The position numbers and the translations under genes are program-made. This document shows, one piece after another, positions 21,371 to 33,360 of a DNA stretch of 64,000 nucleotides. The notes beneath the pieces are model-generated. The model was not told where the DNA came from. It searched no databases and saw nothing but the letters and a program-made list of their open reading frames with translations. Source of the stretch: Gnetum montanum (taxonomy: Eukaryota; Streptophyta; Gnetopsida; Gnetales; Gnetaceae); assembly GCA_015680685.1 (NCBI GenBank), contig MNCI01018082.1, forward strand, positions 127,534 through 191,533, written 5' to 3'. The stretch's first letter is position 1, and each line of letters begins with the position of its first letter.

Positions 21371-24175
21371 ATGGCCCCTAAATGAGGACAATAGGGAGGA
21401 CCTTTTCAAGGTGCAGCCAAACATCTGAGAAGTGGAAGAGGCCAGTACCTCATGTAGAACATGCAAAACAGGAGGCACAATCATTTAGCATCCATCAAAA
21501 AAACCCCTATCACTACATAATCTAGTCAAGCAGAAGTTGAAGAGGGTAGGGCACCTGAATAAGGACAACATCTCATGTTGTTCCTAGAATGCGTTCAAGC
21601 CATTCGGGAAAGGTCCACATTCACTACAATGATTGTGGAACTTAATTTTGGACCTTTTACCGAATTCACCCTTGACCTAGTTAAGGATCAACTCAAGCGA
21701 TCTCTACTATGGCCTATCCTCTCAAAAAGTGGAGAATGGTATTTGGGGAAAACCTATCAATTTTGGCATAATAAAGAGGAAGGCACCATTATTGACATTG
21801 GTGGAATTTCAGTTGATTTCTGTATAAAGTCCATTATAGAAGTTCTGAATCTTATAAATATAGGACCTAAAGTTGCTCATATATCCACCCACTTCGATGT
21901 AGATGAAAGAGAAGTATGGATAAAAAGGGCATACAACAAAAAAGACAAAACATATGGAAAACTAACCCTTGAAGAAAGAATTTATTTTAAAATTGGCACC
22001 TATCACATTTTCCCAATGAAGGGGTTAAATAGGATTTCTACCTATGTGGCTAGAGGAAGTGCAATCTTGATGGACAAGGTTGATGCCAATTTGCCCCATT
22101 TATATTTAATAGAGATATTAAGGTGGTTTGAAGAACAGAAGATAGGAAAGTTCACACTCCCCTTTCCATGTCTAATCAGGAAGCTATGCCAGTGTGCTGG
22201 AGTTCTAAGGTACACTAATCACATCCCCAAAAAAGCTCAAAATGCTTTATATGCCAAATTACTGAAGCCACCAGCACCAAAAAAAGATGTTGGTGAGACA
22301 TTGGAGCCTAAATAAGAATAGATGGTTGGGCCCATTGCACCTCAAATAATAGGGCCTAGCCAACTTCTAGACACAAGGCTCAGCCAACAACAAGAATTAG
22401 GGCCTAGCACGTAGCCCATAGGCTAGTAGGACTAGCAACCACCACCACTGCTACAAGACTACCTAATGTTGATGAGCCATCTTAGGGTCATCATAGAAAC
22501 GATCAGTTGGGGAAGTAGGAATGAGGCCAATCTCTTCAAGGTAATCAATGATGTTGTACAGTCCACCATATCAATTGATCATGAAAGGGGTGAGGTCGCA
22601 ATACAAATAGGAGGAGGGGAATCACATTGGTCACAAAAGATCTCGAGAAATGCTGCATCATTCCAAGTACAATTAGAAGCTAGTGAAGGTGCCATAGTAG
22701 TGGTCATGCAACACTAGGATGCAATTGGAGTAGTAGAGCTAGTCATGGACCACATCAAAAAATCATTTAACATCTCTATTGTGCCACCAATATATTTCAC
22801 AGGAGCACATGATGCTCAAGTTCTGGCTGGTACCTCAATGACTCCTATGGAACATCAGGATGCTCTAGATTGCTTACTGTAGACAGGACAAGTAATGATG
22901 TCCTTGTTTAACATACCTGAAGATGTCATAGCAGCACAATTAGACCTCATTTCCACTAAAGAAAATTTGGTCATGACTAAGGTTAGGGTTAAACATGCAA
23001 AAGACAAGTTGACGATACTTTAGAAAAATTTCGTTGCCCTACAAGCTGAACAACAGGATCTATCCCAACTTGTTCCAGCCAATTAACTAGAATCATTTAG
23101 GACAAAGTAGCTAAATAAATTATTAGTGAAGAATAAAATGATGGCAATGGAAAAGGAGAAGATTTATTAGGATGCTTCAAAAGCACAAGCTCATACATAT
23201 GTACATGCAAAAATACTCAAGGCCTTATAAGAAGAAAATAAACTCTTTACTGCCAAAAATATTTGATTCATAATAGTTGAAAAATAAAGGAATTTCATTG
23301 AGGAAAGTTTCCAGCAAATGCAAGAACAACTAATAAGAGTTAACTAAGACATAAGTCACTTAGCTAGAGAGAACAGAACCCTCTCAATGGAGGAGGGACG
23401 TGCCATTCGATAGAAGAAGACCATTGAAATAAGCACATGGAAAAATGAAGCTAAGTGGCATGAAAAGTTAAAGGAACATTTCCAAGATCAAGTGGGGATG
23501 TATAAGGAGATCATCAAAAAATAATTCTATATGGCTAAGGATCACATTAACTCATTCAATGCTCAACACACTAACTAGCAAGGCATACTAGACACTTACG
23601 CCTTCGCCCACTAAGCAGAATTAAAGAGCTAGGACCTGTAGATCAAAAATCTCATAGAATACATAGATTTGGCAAATCTGTGATATGCCAACTTGGCCAT
23701 GTTAATAGCAGGGTTCCTGAGGACTGAGCTAGCAAAGTAGGTAGCTACCACCTATGCCAAATATGAGATAGAGTTTGCTAAACACAAAAAGACATTATGG
23801 AAACTGGAGGTAGCAAACTCTCAACTAGAGGTGGTAAAAGATAGCTACCAAGGCCAGAAGGATATTGTATTAGAATTGGCTCGATGGCTTACAAATTATT
23901 AGGAATTCAAAGACAAAGCTAGAGCCTATGAGGAGGAATGAAAGTTATTTGTGACATGGTATGTCAAAGCTAATCAGAGGTTTCCACAACTACCATGTCC
24001 ATGGGAGGTGCCGACTCCATCAAACATTGAGACATCAACATGGCTGACACATGATCCTTGGATAGAGGAGGAAAAAATTTAGGCACTCATTCAAAAGTAT
24101 CCATTTCATAAGCCTACAACACAAGATAAAGGAAATAATCCCATGGAGAAACCATTGCCACCAGGAACCACATGA
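21371..24175 (+). pseudogene. Extra ORF of the L family, 934 codons with stops (left arm)
   Basis: One frame runs from ATG 21371 (MAPK*GQ*GG) to TGA 24173-24175, broken by about two dozen stops but few or no frameshifts. Residues about 69-270 form the best-kept part (21575-22315 is open for 246 codons): FLECVQAIRER, GTIIDIGGISVDF, LEERIYFKIGTYHIFP. This layout resembles the 'putative plant transposon protein' domain often found in the additional ORF of plant gypsy elements. Residues about 370-900 are rich in Lys, Glu, Gln, Ala and Leu, with coiled-coil character. It lies between a noncoding block and the polypurine tract/3' LTR, i.e. in the env position. Function unknown; no signal peptide or clear membrane segment is seen. 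Confidence 0.7.
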
Positions 24176-24343
24176 GTTCTAAACAATTTTGTATTTTGTG
24201 TTGGTGTCCAAATTTTGTATTGTTTAGTCCCACACTATGGCATGAAGTAATCTATAGTCATTTAATAATCCCATACCTATCCACTATGTAATCAAATGAA
24301 CTTGTTCCTCATTTTGTTGACTCGAGGATGAGTTTTTATTCAG

Positions 24344-24354
24344 TCGTGGGGGTA
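24344..24354 (+). promoter_or_regulatory. Polypurine tract (left arm)
   Basis: TCGTGGGGGTA directly before the LTR start TGATGAATC. It shows that this LTR is the 3' LTR of the plus-strand element carrying the extra ORF. Confidence 0.7.
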
Positions 24355-25226
24355 TGATGAATCATAGTTTGCCAAGCCTTGATATAAGGTACATGATATT
24401 AGGTACGTGATATCATAACTTGGACATGATATCATATACATGAGATCGTGATTCGTGTGTTGGCCTATAAAGATAGCACTTAGGTGCACAGGAAGGAGGC
24501 ATTAGAACAGTTAGTCAATAGGAGTCTTGAGTCTTCTATTAGTTTTAAGAAAAATTTTAATTCTTTTCCCAAGTGCATGCCCACAATGTGATGCTTATGA
24601 TTGTATGGAACCTTTGTTTGAGTGTAACGTACTTTGACACGCACACGATCATCAATAAAGATCAAAATTACTTCATCATTGCAACATTTAGTTAGCTTTT
24701 AATTTGTTTTAATTATTTATTATTTATTGATGTTTACTTAATTAATATTCCTGTTATTGTCATTTACTATTCTTGTTGTTAACATAGAATGAGTACATCT
24801 TAATCACAAACATTTAAGTGTAACTATGTGGTAACCTAGGGGTGTATCAAATAGTGTTTCAAGTGATGTTTTCTTGGTAATCCCAGAAGTAGTACATGAA
24901 GTCCAAGATGCATACAGATGATTAAGGATAGTTTCTCATTACACATAGGCTAGCTTAGATTTTATTACTTATTGCTTATTAGCTTAATTAAGTTACTTCT
25001 CATTGTCCTTAGGAGTAGCATAGTCATAGAAACCACATCATACACCTCACTTTGGACTAAACCATATGTGACAAAGAAAATACTAGTCTAGGTGGGAAGA
25101 CAATGAACTACAATCAATGTATAACTGTCTAGGTGCCACAACTAGTCTATTTGTGGAGTTCAACCAAATCGCATGTATACACTCATATTCATATGGTTGA
25201 GCATAGGGATGCCTCGCTGCTCATCA
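24355..25226 (+). repeat. 3' LTR downstream of the extra ORF (left arm)
   Basis: TGATGAATCATAG to CTGCTCATCA; U3 with GATATC/GGTACG motifs, TATA-like CCTATAAAG at about 24464. Followed by AAGGA (25227-25231), the target-site copy (TCCTT at 43735-43739 in the mirror). It abuts the minus-strand gag element L3, into which it was inserted. Confidence 0.85.
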
Positions 25227-26530
25227 AAGGATATTTTAACAAAAAGGTAGGAAAAAGTAAAAAAGTAATTAAAAGTGATGATAAGTAGTCCCAAAATTAT
25301 GCATAAATTCAAAGAAACTATCATTGATGTTTTAGAAGATGTAAAGGTTAGTTCAAAGCCATGATCAACAAAATTTATATAAGTGGATCCTCCCCAAAGT
25401 AGGCTCCTACTGTAATGCCCTTGCATAACCACTACAATAGATGTCTGTGGACATCTAAGAATTGAAATGTAGACCATGCCTTTGTTCCAAATAACACACA
25501 ACTTTCGAGTTGGGATGTTGCACAATACTATACAAAACCAAAAGATCTATAATAGTATGCAACAATGAGGTGAATAATGGGGTGAGAAGGGATTACAGAG
25601 ATCAAGATGTAAGGTACTTAACCATGTCCACAATAGGTTATTATGAAAAATGTGATTAAAATAATCATCATACCTATCCTTCCAAGTTCAGACCAAGTCC
25701 ATACCATGAACAATAACCTTGCATTGATGTGTTCCTTCCTGCCTACCACCATGAATCTACAACCACCTCAAAGAACAATCATCACTTCAAAAAGAGAAGA
25801 AAAGAGAAGAGGAAAGGAAGGGCCTTAGTTAGAAGAGTGCCTTCAAGCATGGGTAACATGTCTTTCCAACCCCATAACCAGTGCTTGTAGCCCATTATTG
25901 TGTCTAAGGAGTGTTCTTTGAATTTCCATTATTATTAATTTTTTTCTTGTTTTTGTTTTTGTTTTTTGTTTCTTTTGAAATGGAAACTACACCATGAAAA
26001 GACAGAGCTTCCTTAAAATTGGTCGATTGAGGAGTGATGATACATTCCAAGAGGAGTCATAAACCATATGATGGAACATAAGAAGAAATCCCAACAAGTC
26101 CCCTTGAGATCACACCCTTACCATTCTCACTTGGTCATTCCCTCTTTCTTCAAGGTACAATGATCATTAATTAATTTTAGTTTCATGAAAGAAGAACCAA
26201 ATTGTTTCCATGAAAAAGTCCTTTTATTTAGAAAACAACAAGGATGGATGAGGTGGTCTCACTGCTTTACACAATTACTTACCCAATCGTCTTAATAACA
26301 TAACACAAAAACCCAAAACATAGTGTTGACTTCTGCATCATGTCTCGGAAATATTATTAATAGAAATTTAAAAGACATTCATAAAACATAAAGGAAATGA
26401 CTCAAAAAAAGGGAAAAATATAAAGAAATGAAACATATTAAGAAATGAAAAACATATTAAAAATTAAAAAATTTTGGAAGAAATAGGAAAATGATAAAAA
26501 TTGTAAAAATAAAAAGGTGGAAAACACTTA
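25227..26530 (-). other. 3' noncoding part of L3 (left arm)
   Basis: No gene. Carries the conserved block described for 19902-20720 (minus sense, 25380-25720), a CTTCAAGCATGGGTAACATG motif at 25848, and an A-rich stretch (26340-26520). Confidence 0.55.
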
Positions 26531-29275
26531 TTAGTTCTTAAACTAGGATGGAGCATCTCCCCCATGACTAATCTTGTGGCTACACATTCGAGAGATGGAT
26601 TACAAAATTTCTTGGTTATACACCATCAATTTTCCATCTATCATGGTTACTAATTTAATCAATCATGTGGTAGCACATCTAACATTGGTGATAGTCTTGT
26701 TTGGATCATTCGGAGATGTATATTCATCTAGACTTAAAGGTATTTCCATTTTGGGGGTCCAAATGTGTTTACTTCTTCTTCTTGATTTTCTATTTTAATT
26801 CTCAGGTCTTCATGTTTAATATCCTCTTCTGGTGTATAATCAAAGTGTAAAATATTTTTTTCTAAGTATTCTATTTGGTCCATTTTCTTAAGTTTATAAC
26901 TAATAAGTAGATTAATTACCTCCATGCATCTTTAAAAAATTTTTATATTCTCATTTTCAAGCCACTAGGTATCTTCTGGTTTAGTAACTACTATGTAGGC
27001 TGGTTTTTGCTCACATACTTGTTCCTTATCTTTGCTATGGGTCGTATTAATATTTTGAATTTTTGATCCACAACTACACCCTTTAATATTAGTGATGCAT
27101 GGATTCTTCTTTTTTCTCTCCACAATGCTAGATTCATTGTTTCTGTCAAGTGTTGGACTAACAATGGATGTTGGCCTTTGCATAGGATTAAAGGACATCT
27201 GTTGTGAAAGGAAGGATGCTTCACTTGATTGGCATTGTGCTAGTCTGGATGAGTTAGTAGGTCCACAAGTGTTATGCTTACGTGTGGGAACTATTCTAAA
27301 GAAAGGGCATTTCTAAGATTGTGGTGGAGGTCTAATAGCATTATCATTTTTGTGTATGTGCACAACACAAGTGGCATTTTCTTGTTGATGTCATGGTGTT
27401 GAACCTTTTTGTGTTGTTGGTGGTGACATATGGTGGAGGGAAGTATGAGAATATTGAGGATATGATAAAGGATGAGAGGTGTGAGATGGTGATCCTTCAA
27501 AAGATGTTGTATCGTGATGATATTCAGGAGAGTGATAATAGTAATTTGTAGAGAATGTAGAACTAGTTGGAGAAATAGGTTGTTGAACATAATACCCATA
27601 TGTGTTCGACTACTAGTAAGGGTAGGGCTGGTTTGGTGGTGGCGTCCCCCACAACTGTGGGTATTGCCACTATGGTTGATGATAGTATTGAGGCTGGTAA
27701 TAAGTCCCCCTAAAATAATACGATTGGTTGTGGGACTGTCTATAATTATCATGTGGAAAAGGAAATTTTCTAGGTATGTGCTTTTGTATGAATTTGGAAT
27801 TTAATGCAAAAGCCCAAAACTCATGTAGATGTGACATGACTAGGTAATGGCCCTTTGGATGATCATATATGTAGATGTCACATCTGTCATCTTCATCTAT
27901 GGTTGATTCTACTTCCTCCATTTACTGTGATTTCCTAATTCATTTTGAGTTACCTTCTTGTCTATAGTTTCTACCAAAGTTGTAGCTTTTTCATTTATCC
28001 ACTTTGACATGCTATCTAGCCTTTCTTGGAGTTCATCAAGAGATTATTCTAGTGGCAAGGTTTGTTGTGAAATCACCTCATTCAGAGTTTCCTCTTTTTC
28101 CTCATCATAGATATGGACCCTCTTTTTTTGGAGTTGGGTCCTAATGATATTTCCCAACATTCTATTGTTTACATAGCTCTTGTTCTTCTTTTTCCACTTG
28201 CTTAATTAACCTTTGTATCTGATGGGCTTTAGTTCATATAATTGACCTTGAGCATACATCCCAAGGATCTCCCTTGTTTCATTACAAAGCCCATCTATGA
28301 TGTGGAAAAGTTGCTCTTTTTGGGAGAAATCATGGCCAGGACATCTATGTAGTAGTGAATAGTATCTATCTAAGGCCACATCTAATGGTTCATGATTTTC
28401 TTGCTTCCACCCTTGGATTTTTTTCTTAGGTTGGACACTCTTACATAGGTTTGGTAATTTTCATTGAAAAGTTCTACCATTGTGGACCACTAGTGGATGG
28501 AACTTAGTTCCAACGATTTATACCAACTTTCAGCTTCATCTATTAGTATCCAAGGAAACAGCTTAAGCCTTTGCCAGTTATTTTCGATATGTTGCAAGGA
28601 ACAGGCATCATAGAAGGCTCATAAGTGATGTTGTGGATTAGAATCATAGCCTTCCACAACTTTAGGGATATTATTCATATTGAGCCTTTTTATGCGACTT
28701 TCCCTACGATGCCTGTGGGGTATCTTAATTGCCCCTATGATCTGCATTAGGCTTTCAGTGACCAATGAGGGCTCATCATCATCAGACATGGTGTGTTGAA
28801 AATTGTAATTTCTATTTTCTCAATAGTAATGGTTTCGGCTATGTTCACATTGAGGTTTTTTATTTTTTCCAATGATTTTTATTTCTACCCTTATTTCGAC
28901 CCCATAGTGAAGCTTTGTCTCTATACCTACGTTCATCTTTGTCAAAACTAGACATTGAATAAGAAGAGGAAGATGAAGAACTGGGAAGATTGCCATGGTT
29001 TCGATGGTGTTCCCCATAGTCCCTTGATTTTTCTTTTTTAGGTTTTGAGAAGGTCCTAGGCCTTAAGGCTCCCTTGATCTATGACTTACTTCATCTTCTC
29101 TAAGATTGTCTACCTTACGTGAATGTAGTGTTTGAATGTCATCAAGGTGGTCATGAACATATGAAACCTGTGCATGAGGTTTGTCACTTCAATTCTCTTT
29201 AGTATATATCTCATTGGTTCTTCAATGAATGTCCTCTTCATATGATGCATTATCGCTTCCTTGTGAAAGAGACAT
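26531..29275 (-). pseudogene. gag of L3 (left arm)
   Basis: Minus-strand gag from ATG 29275 to TAA 26531, with frameshifts and stops. Capsid core at about 28780-28230 (minus-sense counterparts of DMNNIPKVVEGYDSNPQHHL and AESWYKSLELSSIH in the mirror copy), a Glu/Lys-rich middle, the CDIYIYDHPKGHYL block at about 27885, a Gln/Pro/Tyr/His-rich stretch (27720-27560), and an acidic C-terminal part (about 26925-26740: FDYTPEEDIKHEDLRIKIENQ). No protease or polymerase follows. It is the mirror of 39621-42434. Confidence 0.8.
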
Positions 29276-29381
29276 TGTTGTTGGTGTATGATGTGTGTGA
29301 CTTACTATTTTCTCAAAGATAGTTCATTAATGCATTTATAGCAATCATGTATGATATAACTAATCTAGATAACTAGCATCA

Positions 29382-29400
29382 TCCTTGGCAATGACACCAA
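29382..29400 (-). promoter_or_regulatory. Primer-binding site of L3 (left arm)
   Basis: Minus strand TTGGTGTCATTGCCAAGGA, right after the LTR end. Confidence 0.75.
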
Positions 29401-30372
29401 TGATAAGTGGCAAGGTATCCCCTACACCCAACCATATGACTCACAAGCATTCACACAAAATCCAATCAAATTCCATGGATAGTACTAGTTGTGGCATCTA
29501 GATTGTTATGCCTTGATTGTAATTTTCTATCTTCCCACTTGGACTAGTGGTAGCTTTGTCACATATGGTTTAGTCTAGAGTGGGGCATATGATTCTTGAT
29601 GTTGTTTCAGCCTTATGCTACTCCTAACAATAATAAAGAAATCATTTTTAAGACTAATTAACAATGGAAAGTAAAGTCTAAACTAGCCTACAGGTGATGA
29701 GTGTCCATTCCTAGCTTGCCATACACATCCTAAACCTACGTATCCGTTACTAGGATTACCAAGCACTATGCTATTGGGCAAGCTAAGCAATAATGCCACT
29801 GGGATTACTAAGAGAATACATGTTTATGCTCAAAAATGATTGCACTCATTCCACCAATTCATTAATATGCATGGAAACATAAATATTAACTAAGTACATG
29901 GAATACAAATTACATTAAAAGTAAACTTAATCTAAGTCAAAGTTTTGTAATGAATAGGAATCAATCTTGATCTTATTGCCATTCATGGAATGTGTCCAAG
30001 TATATTGCCACTTGATTAAGACATTATACAACTAACTCAAATCCACACTTTAGGCACTCATTGACTATTCTCTAAGATTATGAAATAAAACTGCAAGAGT
30101 TTGGCTACTCTATTAGCCAAAGAATTATGCATAAACACAGATGTGAGCATGTATTTATAGGGGAAAATAGATAGGGACACATCAACGGGGCACGTTGATG
30201 CAATAGACTATGTTAAAGGGGCCTAGTCAACAAGGCTTCGTTGATGTAACAAATCACATTAATAGGGCCTAATCAACAAGGCCTAGTCGATGAGGCCTAG
30301 TTAATGTAATAGACCACATTAACAGGGCCTAGTCAACGAGGCCTAGTCGATGCAACAAATCATATCTCATCA
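29401..30372 (-). repeat. 5' LTR of L3 (left arm)
   Basis: Minus sense TGATGAGATATG to CCACTTATCA. TATA box CTATAAATAC at 30151-30160 (minus). U3 (30170-30365) is built of short repeats close to GGCCTAGTCRAYRAGGCCTAG, different from the GATATC repeats of the sister LTRs. Flanked by ACATG (30373-30377). Confidence 0.85.
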
Positions 30373-30636
30373 ACATGTTACCCATGCCTGAAGGTAGTCC
30401 TATGGTAAGGTCAATATAATAAATGCATAAAATAGAATTTCTAGAGGTCATATTGGAAAGACATGTTACCCATGCTTGAAGGTAGGTAGCTTCTTAGAAA
30501 TTTCAAAAATAAAATATGGTATTAATATGCTCATCCCTTGACCTACATTGCCAAGTGATAGTGCTTCTTGCAACAATGGTAGTCTTATCATTGCTAGTTT
30601 TGGGATGATACAATGTGATGTCATTGGTAAGTCGTA
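30373..30636. other. Older L-family noncoding DNA between two insertions (left arm)
   Basis: Contains the CATGTTACCCATGCTTGAAGG motif (twice, counting the copy at the LTR edge) and a stretch resembling 48880-48930. It is the host DNA into which both L3 and the gypsy element were inserted. Confidence 0.5.
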
Positions 30637-32199
30637 TGTGTAGCGACCGAAAACATCAATGGATGGAAATGCTGAGAGGTTGTTAGGAGAATAGTTTTTA
30701 CCCCAAATCCATGCAAGGGCTGTGTTGGATAAAATGGAAACGGGGCACCCTAAATGGTTTGGTCGATTAGACAGGGACTTAACCGGTGTAACTTAACCTT
30801 TCGTAAACATTGTGTTAAGTGTGAAATACGTGAGATCTAACCGATGATAAATAAATGTGATAATAAAGAAAATGATGCTGAAAAATGATGAAAATGAAGA
30901 AATAACAGAGTAACCAGAATAAGAAAATACACCACCACAAAGTCATAGGTTCGATTCTTTTCTTTGCTTGAAAATGTATAATAAGTTATACAATACCAGA
31001 GGTGCACGGAGAGTCCCGGAATGATTGGAATGCTCAAAATACCTCAACTAAGTTCTTTGAGCATAAAATTAAAAGCTAACAGTGCAAAATGAAAACAAGA
31101 AAAAGGCTAATGCCAAGTGCTAATGCAAAAGATGCCAACCGCTAAGATTTTCCAACCCAACAAATTGCCAAATTGCCAATAGAATTCTCAATTTGCAAAC
31201 AAAATTTTCCAACAATCGCCAAATTTTGCCAACCCTTTGAGCATTTTTCGCCGAGGTATTTATAGGGCCAGGAGTAGGTGAGAGATGTGGTTTAGATGCC
31301 ATGTGTCCTGGACCCTCAAGATATTGACATGCCCATATTGCATGGATATGCAAAGTCAATTGTGAATTTGCTACGCTACAATCATGTTGTTGAAACTAGG
31401 AGTGTTGGCATCAAGTGCATAAACAATGTAAGCAAGAGATGAAGCACACTGGCATAGCATAGCTGTTTGCTACGCTGCACTATGCTCTGTAGCATAGCAT
31501 GTTGGCATAGCATAGCTGCTTACTACGCTATGTATCATAGCATAGCGTAGCCACCGATTTGAAAAGGAAATTTGCATTGAAGTGAATTGCATCTGTTGGA
31601 AGCTTCGGTGCACATTGAGTTAAATTTTAAAGTATTTTTTGGATTTTTTTTCTTTGCTATGTTATGCTATGCTACATAGTGTAGCATAGCATAGCAGCCG
31701 ATGTAACTTGCATTTCTATTAAAACTGCGATGGAAAAATTCTAGTTGTTTTGCCCTTGCTACGCAGTGCTACACTATGTAGCGTAGTGTAGCGTAGCACT
31801 ATGTATTGGCTAATTTTTTATTTTTCCTTGTGCAAACATCTTGCTGAAGCTTGTAGTTGGACATTTGTTTGATTTTTCAAAGACCTGCTACACTGCACAG
31901 TGTAGCAGACTTCTCCGCTAGAAAACTTGCCGAACTATTTTGTCCATCCTAAGCACCACCAAAAACTCCAAGCATGGTTTCTGAATAAACTGTCAGCCGG
32001 GTGAATCACCTAGGTGGGTAGGTTGGAGAGTCCATTAGGCTTGTTAGCTCTGGAGGTAGAAAACTTGATGAACTGAATAGTCTAAAATCAGTGCATTCAT
32101 TTCCTGCCAAATTGTTATGAGGCTAAACTTGTGGAAATGTTTTCCTCATTTCCAAGACCTTAGTGAAGCAAGAGTGTCTTGAAAGTTTATGGTGTTTCA
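30637..32199 (-). repeat. 3' LTR of gypsy element G1, inverted copy (left arm)
   Basis: Minus sense TGAAACACCATAAAC to GGTCGCTACACA. TATA box TATAAATA (minus) at about 31256-31263. About 400 bp (31400-31800) consist of degenerate TAGCATAGCGTAGC-type pentamer repeats. Mirror of 36744-38263. Confidence 0.82.
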
Positions 32200-33360
32200 T
32201 TGACCCCTCTTTGTCGAAGTCTGGAGTACGGGCCCAAGAGACACTAACAAAGAATATGAAACACTACGAAAGAAAGGATGCTAACATCACTCTCTAGTAG
32301 TCATCCAGATGTCGCTTAGCTATGCTTGAGAGTGCTAGGATAGTTGTGTAGGGAAATGGAAAAAGGGTGGAGCTGTGAGGATGGTTTTAGGAAGGGAAAG
32401 AAGTAGTAATGTGGTCCCTCACTAGAGTGCTTGTAAGGGAGTCAATATGCATGAGCATCTTTCTTTCGTAGGTGTCTAACCTCTCATCGGAATGCTTCAA
32501 GATGGTCAGTGGGAAATAGCTGACGTGCCATTTGCTTTAGGCACGTGTTTTCTTTTTGCATGAGCTTTTGCTCTTTTATGCTTTTCTTTTTCCATTTTGC
32601 CATTTTCCTTTGCAAACAACCTTGTTGTTGCAAGACAGGTGTTTCCTTCCCAGGATGAGTTATGTTACATTCACGTGGGGCTTTAACCTACTAATAGATG
32701 CTTTCCATGCAGTGAATTGCATTACGTGCATCATGGACTTTGCGATTGAGCATATGGGAGCACTTTACAAGTATTAGGAAAATTCGTAAAAGAGAGATGT
32801 GATAGGGAGAATTGCGAGTGTAATGAATGAGGTAAAGAAGGTTACGGGAAAGAGAGGATGTGCACTTCAAAGTAGCCAAGTTAGTCAGGACAGCCACCTT
32901 GGAACGATGTAGCATCTTGCCACCTTGGCGAGATGCATCTCTGACTGACACCCCTCTGGCACATACCCTACAAACATAATAGAGAACAAACTAGAGGAAA
33001 CAACCATCAAGTGAAACAAAGGAAAATTTCTTGCTTACTTTGAACGTTGCTGGAACATTGGACATTGTTGCTGAGGCATGCGATGTCCAAACTAGAAAAG
33101 CTAGCAGTAGGTCTCAGCATCAGCTTGTAGAGGAAGGCACCGAGGAAGCTATGAATTATGGTGATGTGAGTGCTCAGGAGTCCCCACCTAAGGTAAACAT
33201 TATGTAGTTCAGCTGTGAGATGGGCTACCCAATAGCTAAATGTATTTTGGGCTCGAGCATTGGTAGGGGCTGGAGGGTAGCGACCTTGTGGTTGGGCCAT
33301 AATAGTGTTGGGACTCTAGTAGTAGGTGCTGACAATGGAAGCTATTGCCACGGCAAAGAT
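32200..33360 (-). other. 3' noncoding region of G1, inverted copy (left arm)
   Basis: Polypurine tract CGACAAAGAGGGGTCAA (minus, 32216-32200). Beyond it lies DNA without convincing genes but homologous to 52415-53560 in G2 (for example the CAAGGTGGCAAGATGC region near 32900-32930). A minus-strand frame of 97 codons (33300-33007) is shared in part with G1's right copy and with G2 but is not recognised. Confidence 0.65.

Larger units (their letters stand above)
19902..33360. repeat. Left arm of giant inverted repeat
   Basis: Reverse complement of 35590-49081 over its whole length, with the same order of parts: outer noncoding, extra ORF, LTR, inverted gag element with LTR, gypsy 3' half. Sampled stretches are about 95% identical with small indels. 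Paired positions sum to 68920-68990 throughout. Outer edge is at ..CTCCAAATCC (19899-19908), matching 49075-49086. Inner edge is near GGCAAAGAT (about 33353), matching about 35595. Sequence beyond either edge differs. Confidence 0.93.

Noticed and set aside
27514-27804. Plus-strand Arg/Val/Ile-rich frame with membrane-like stretches
   Set aside because: Opposite strand of the L3 gag tail; the mirrored copy on 41386-41168 is likewise a shadow.
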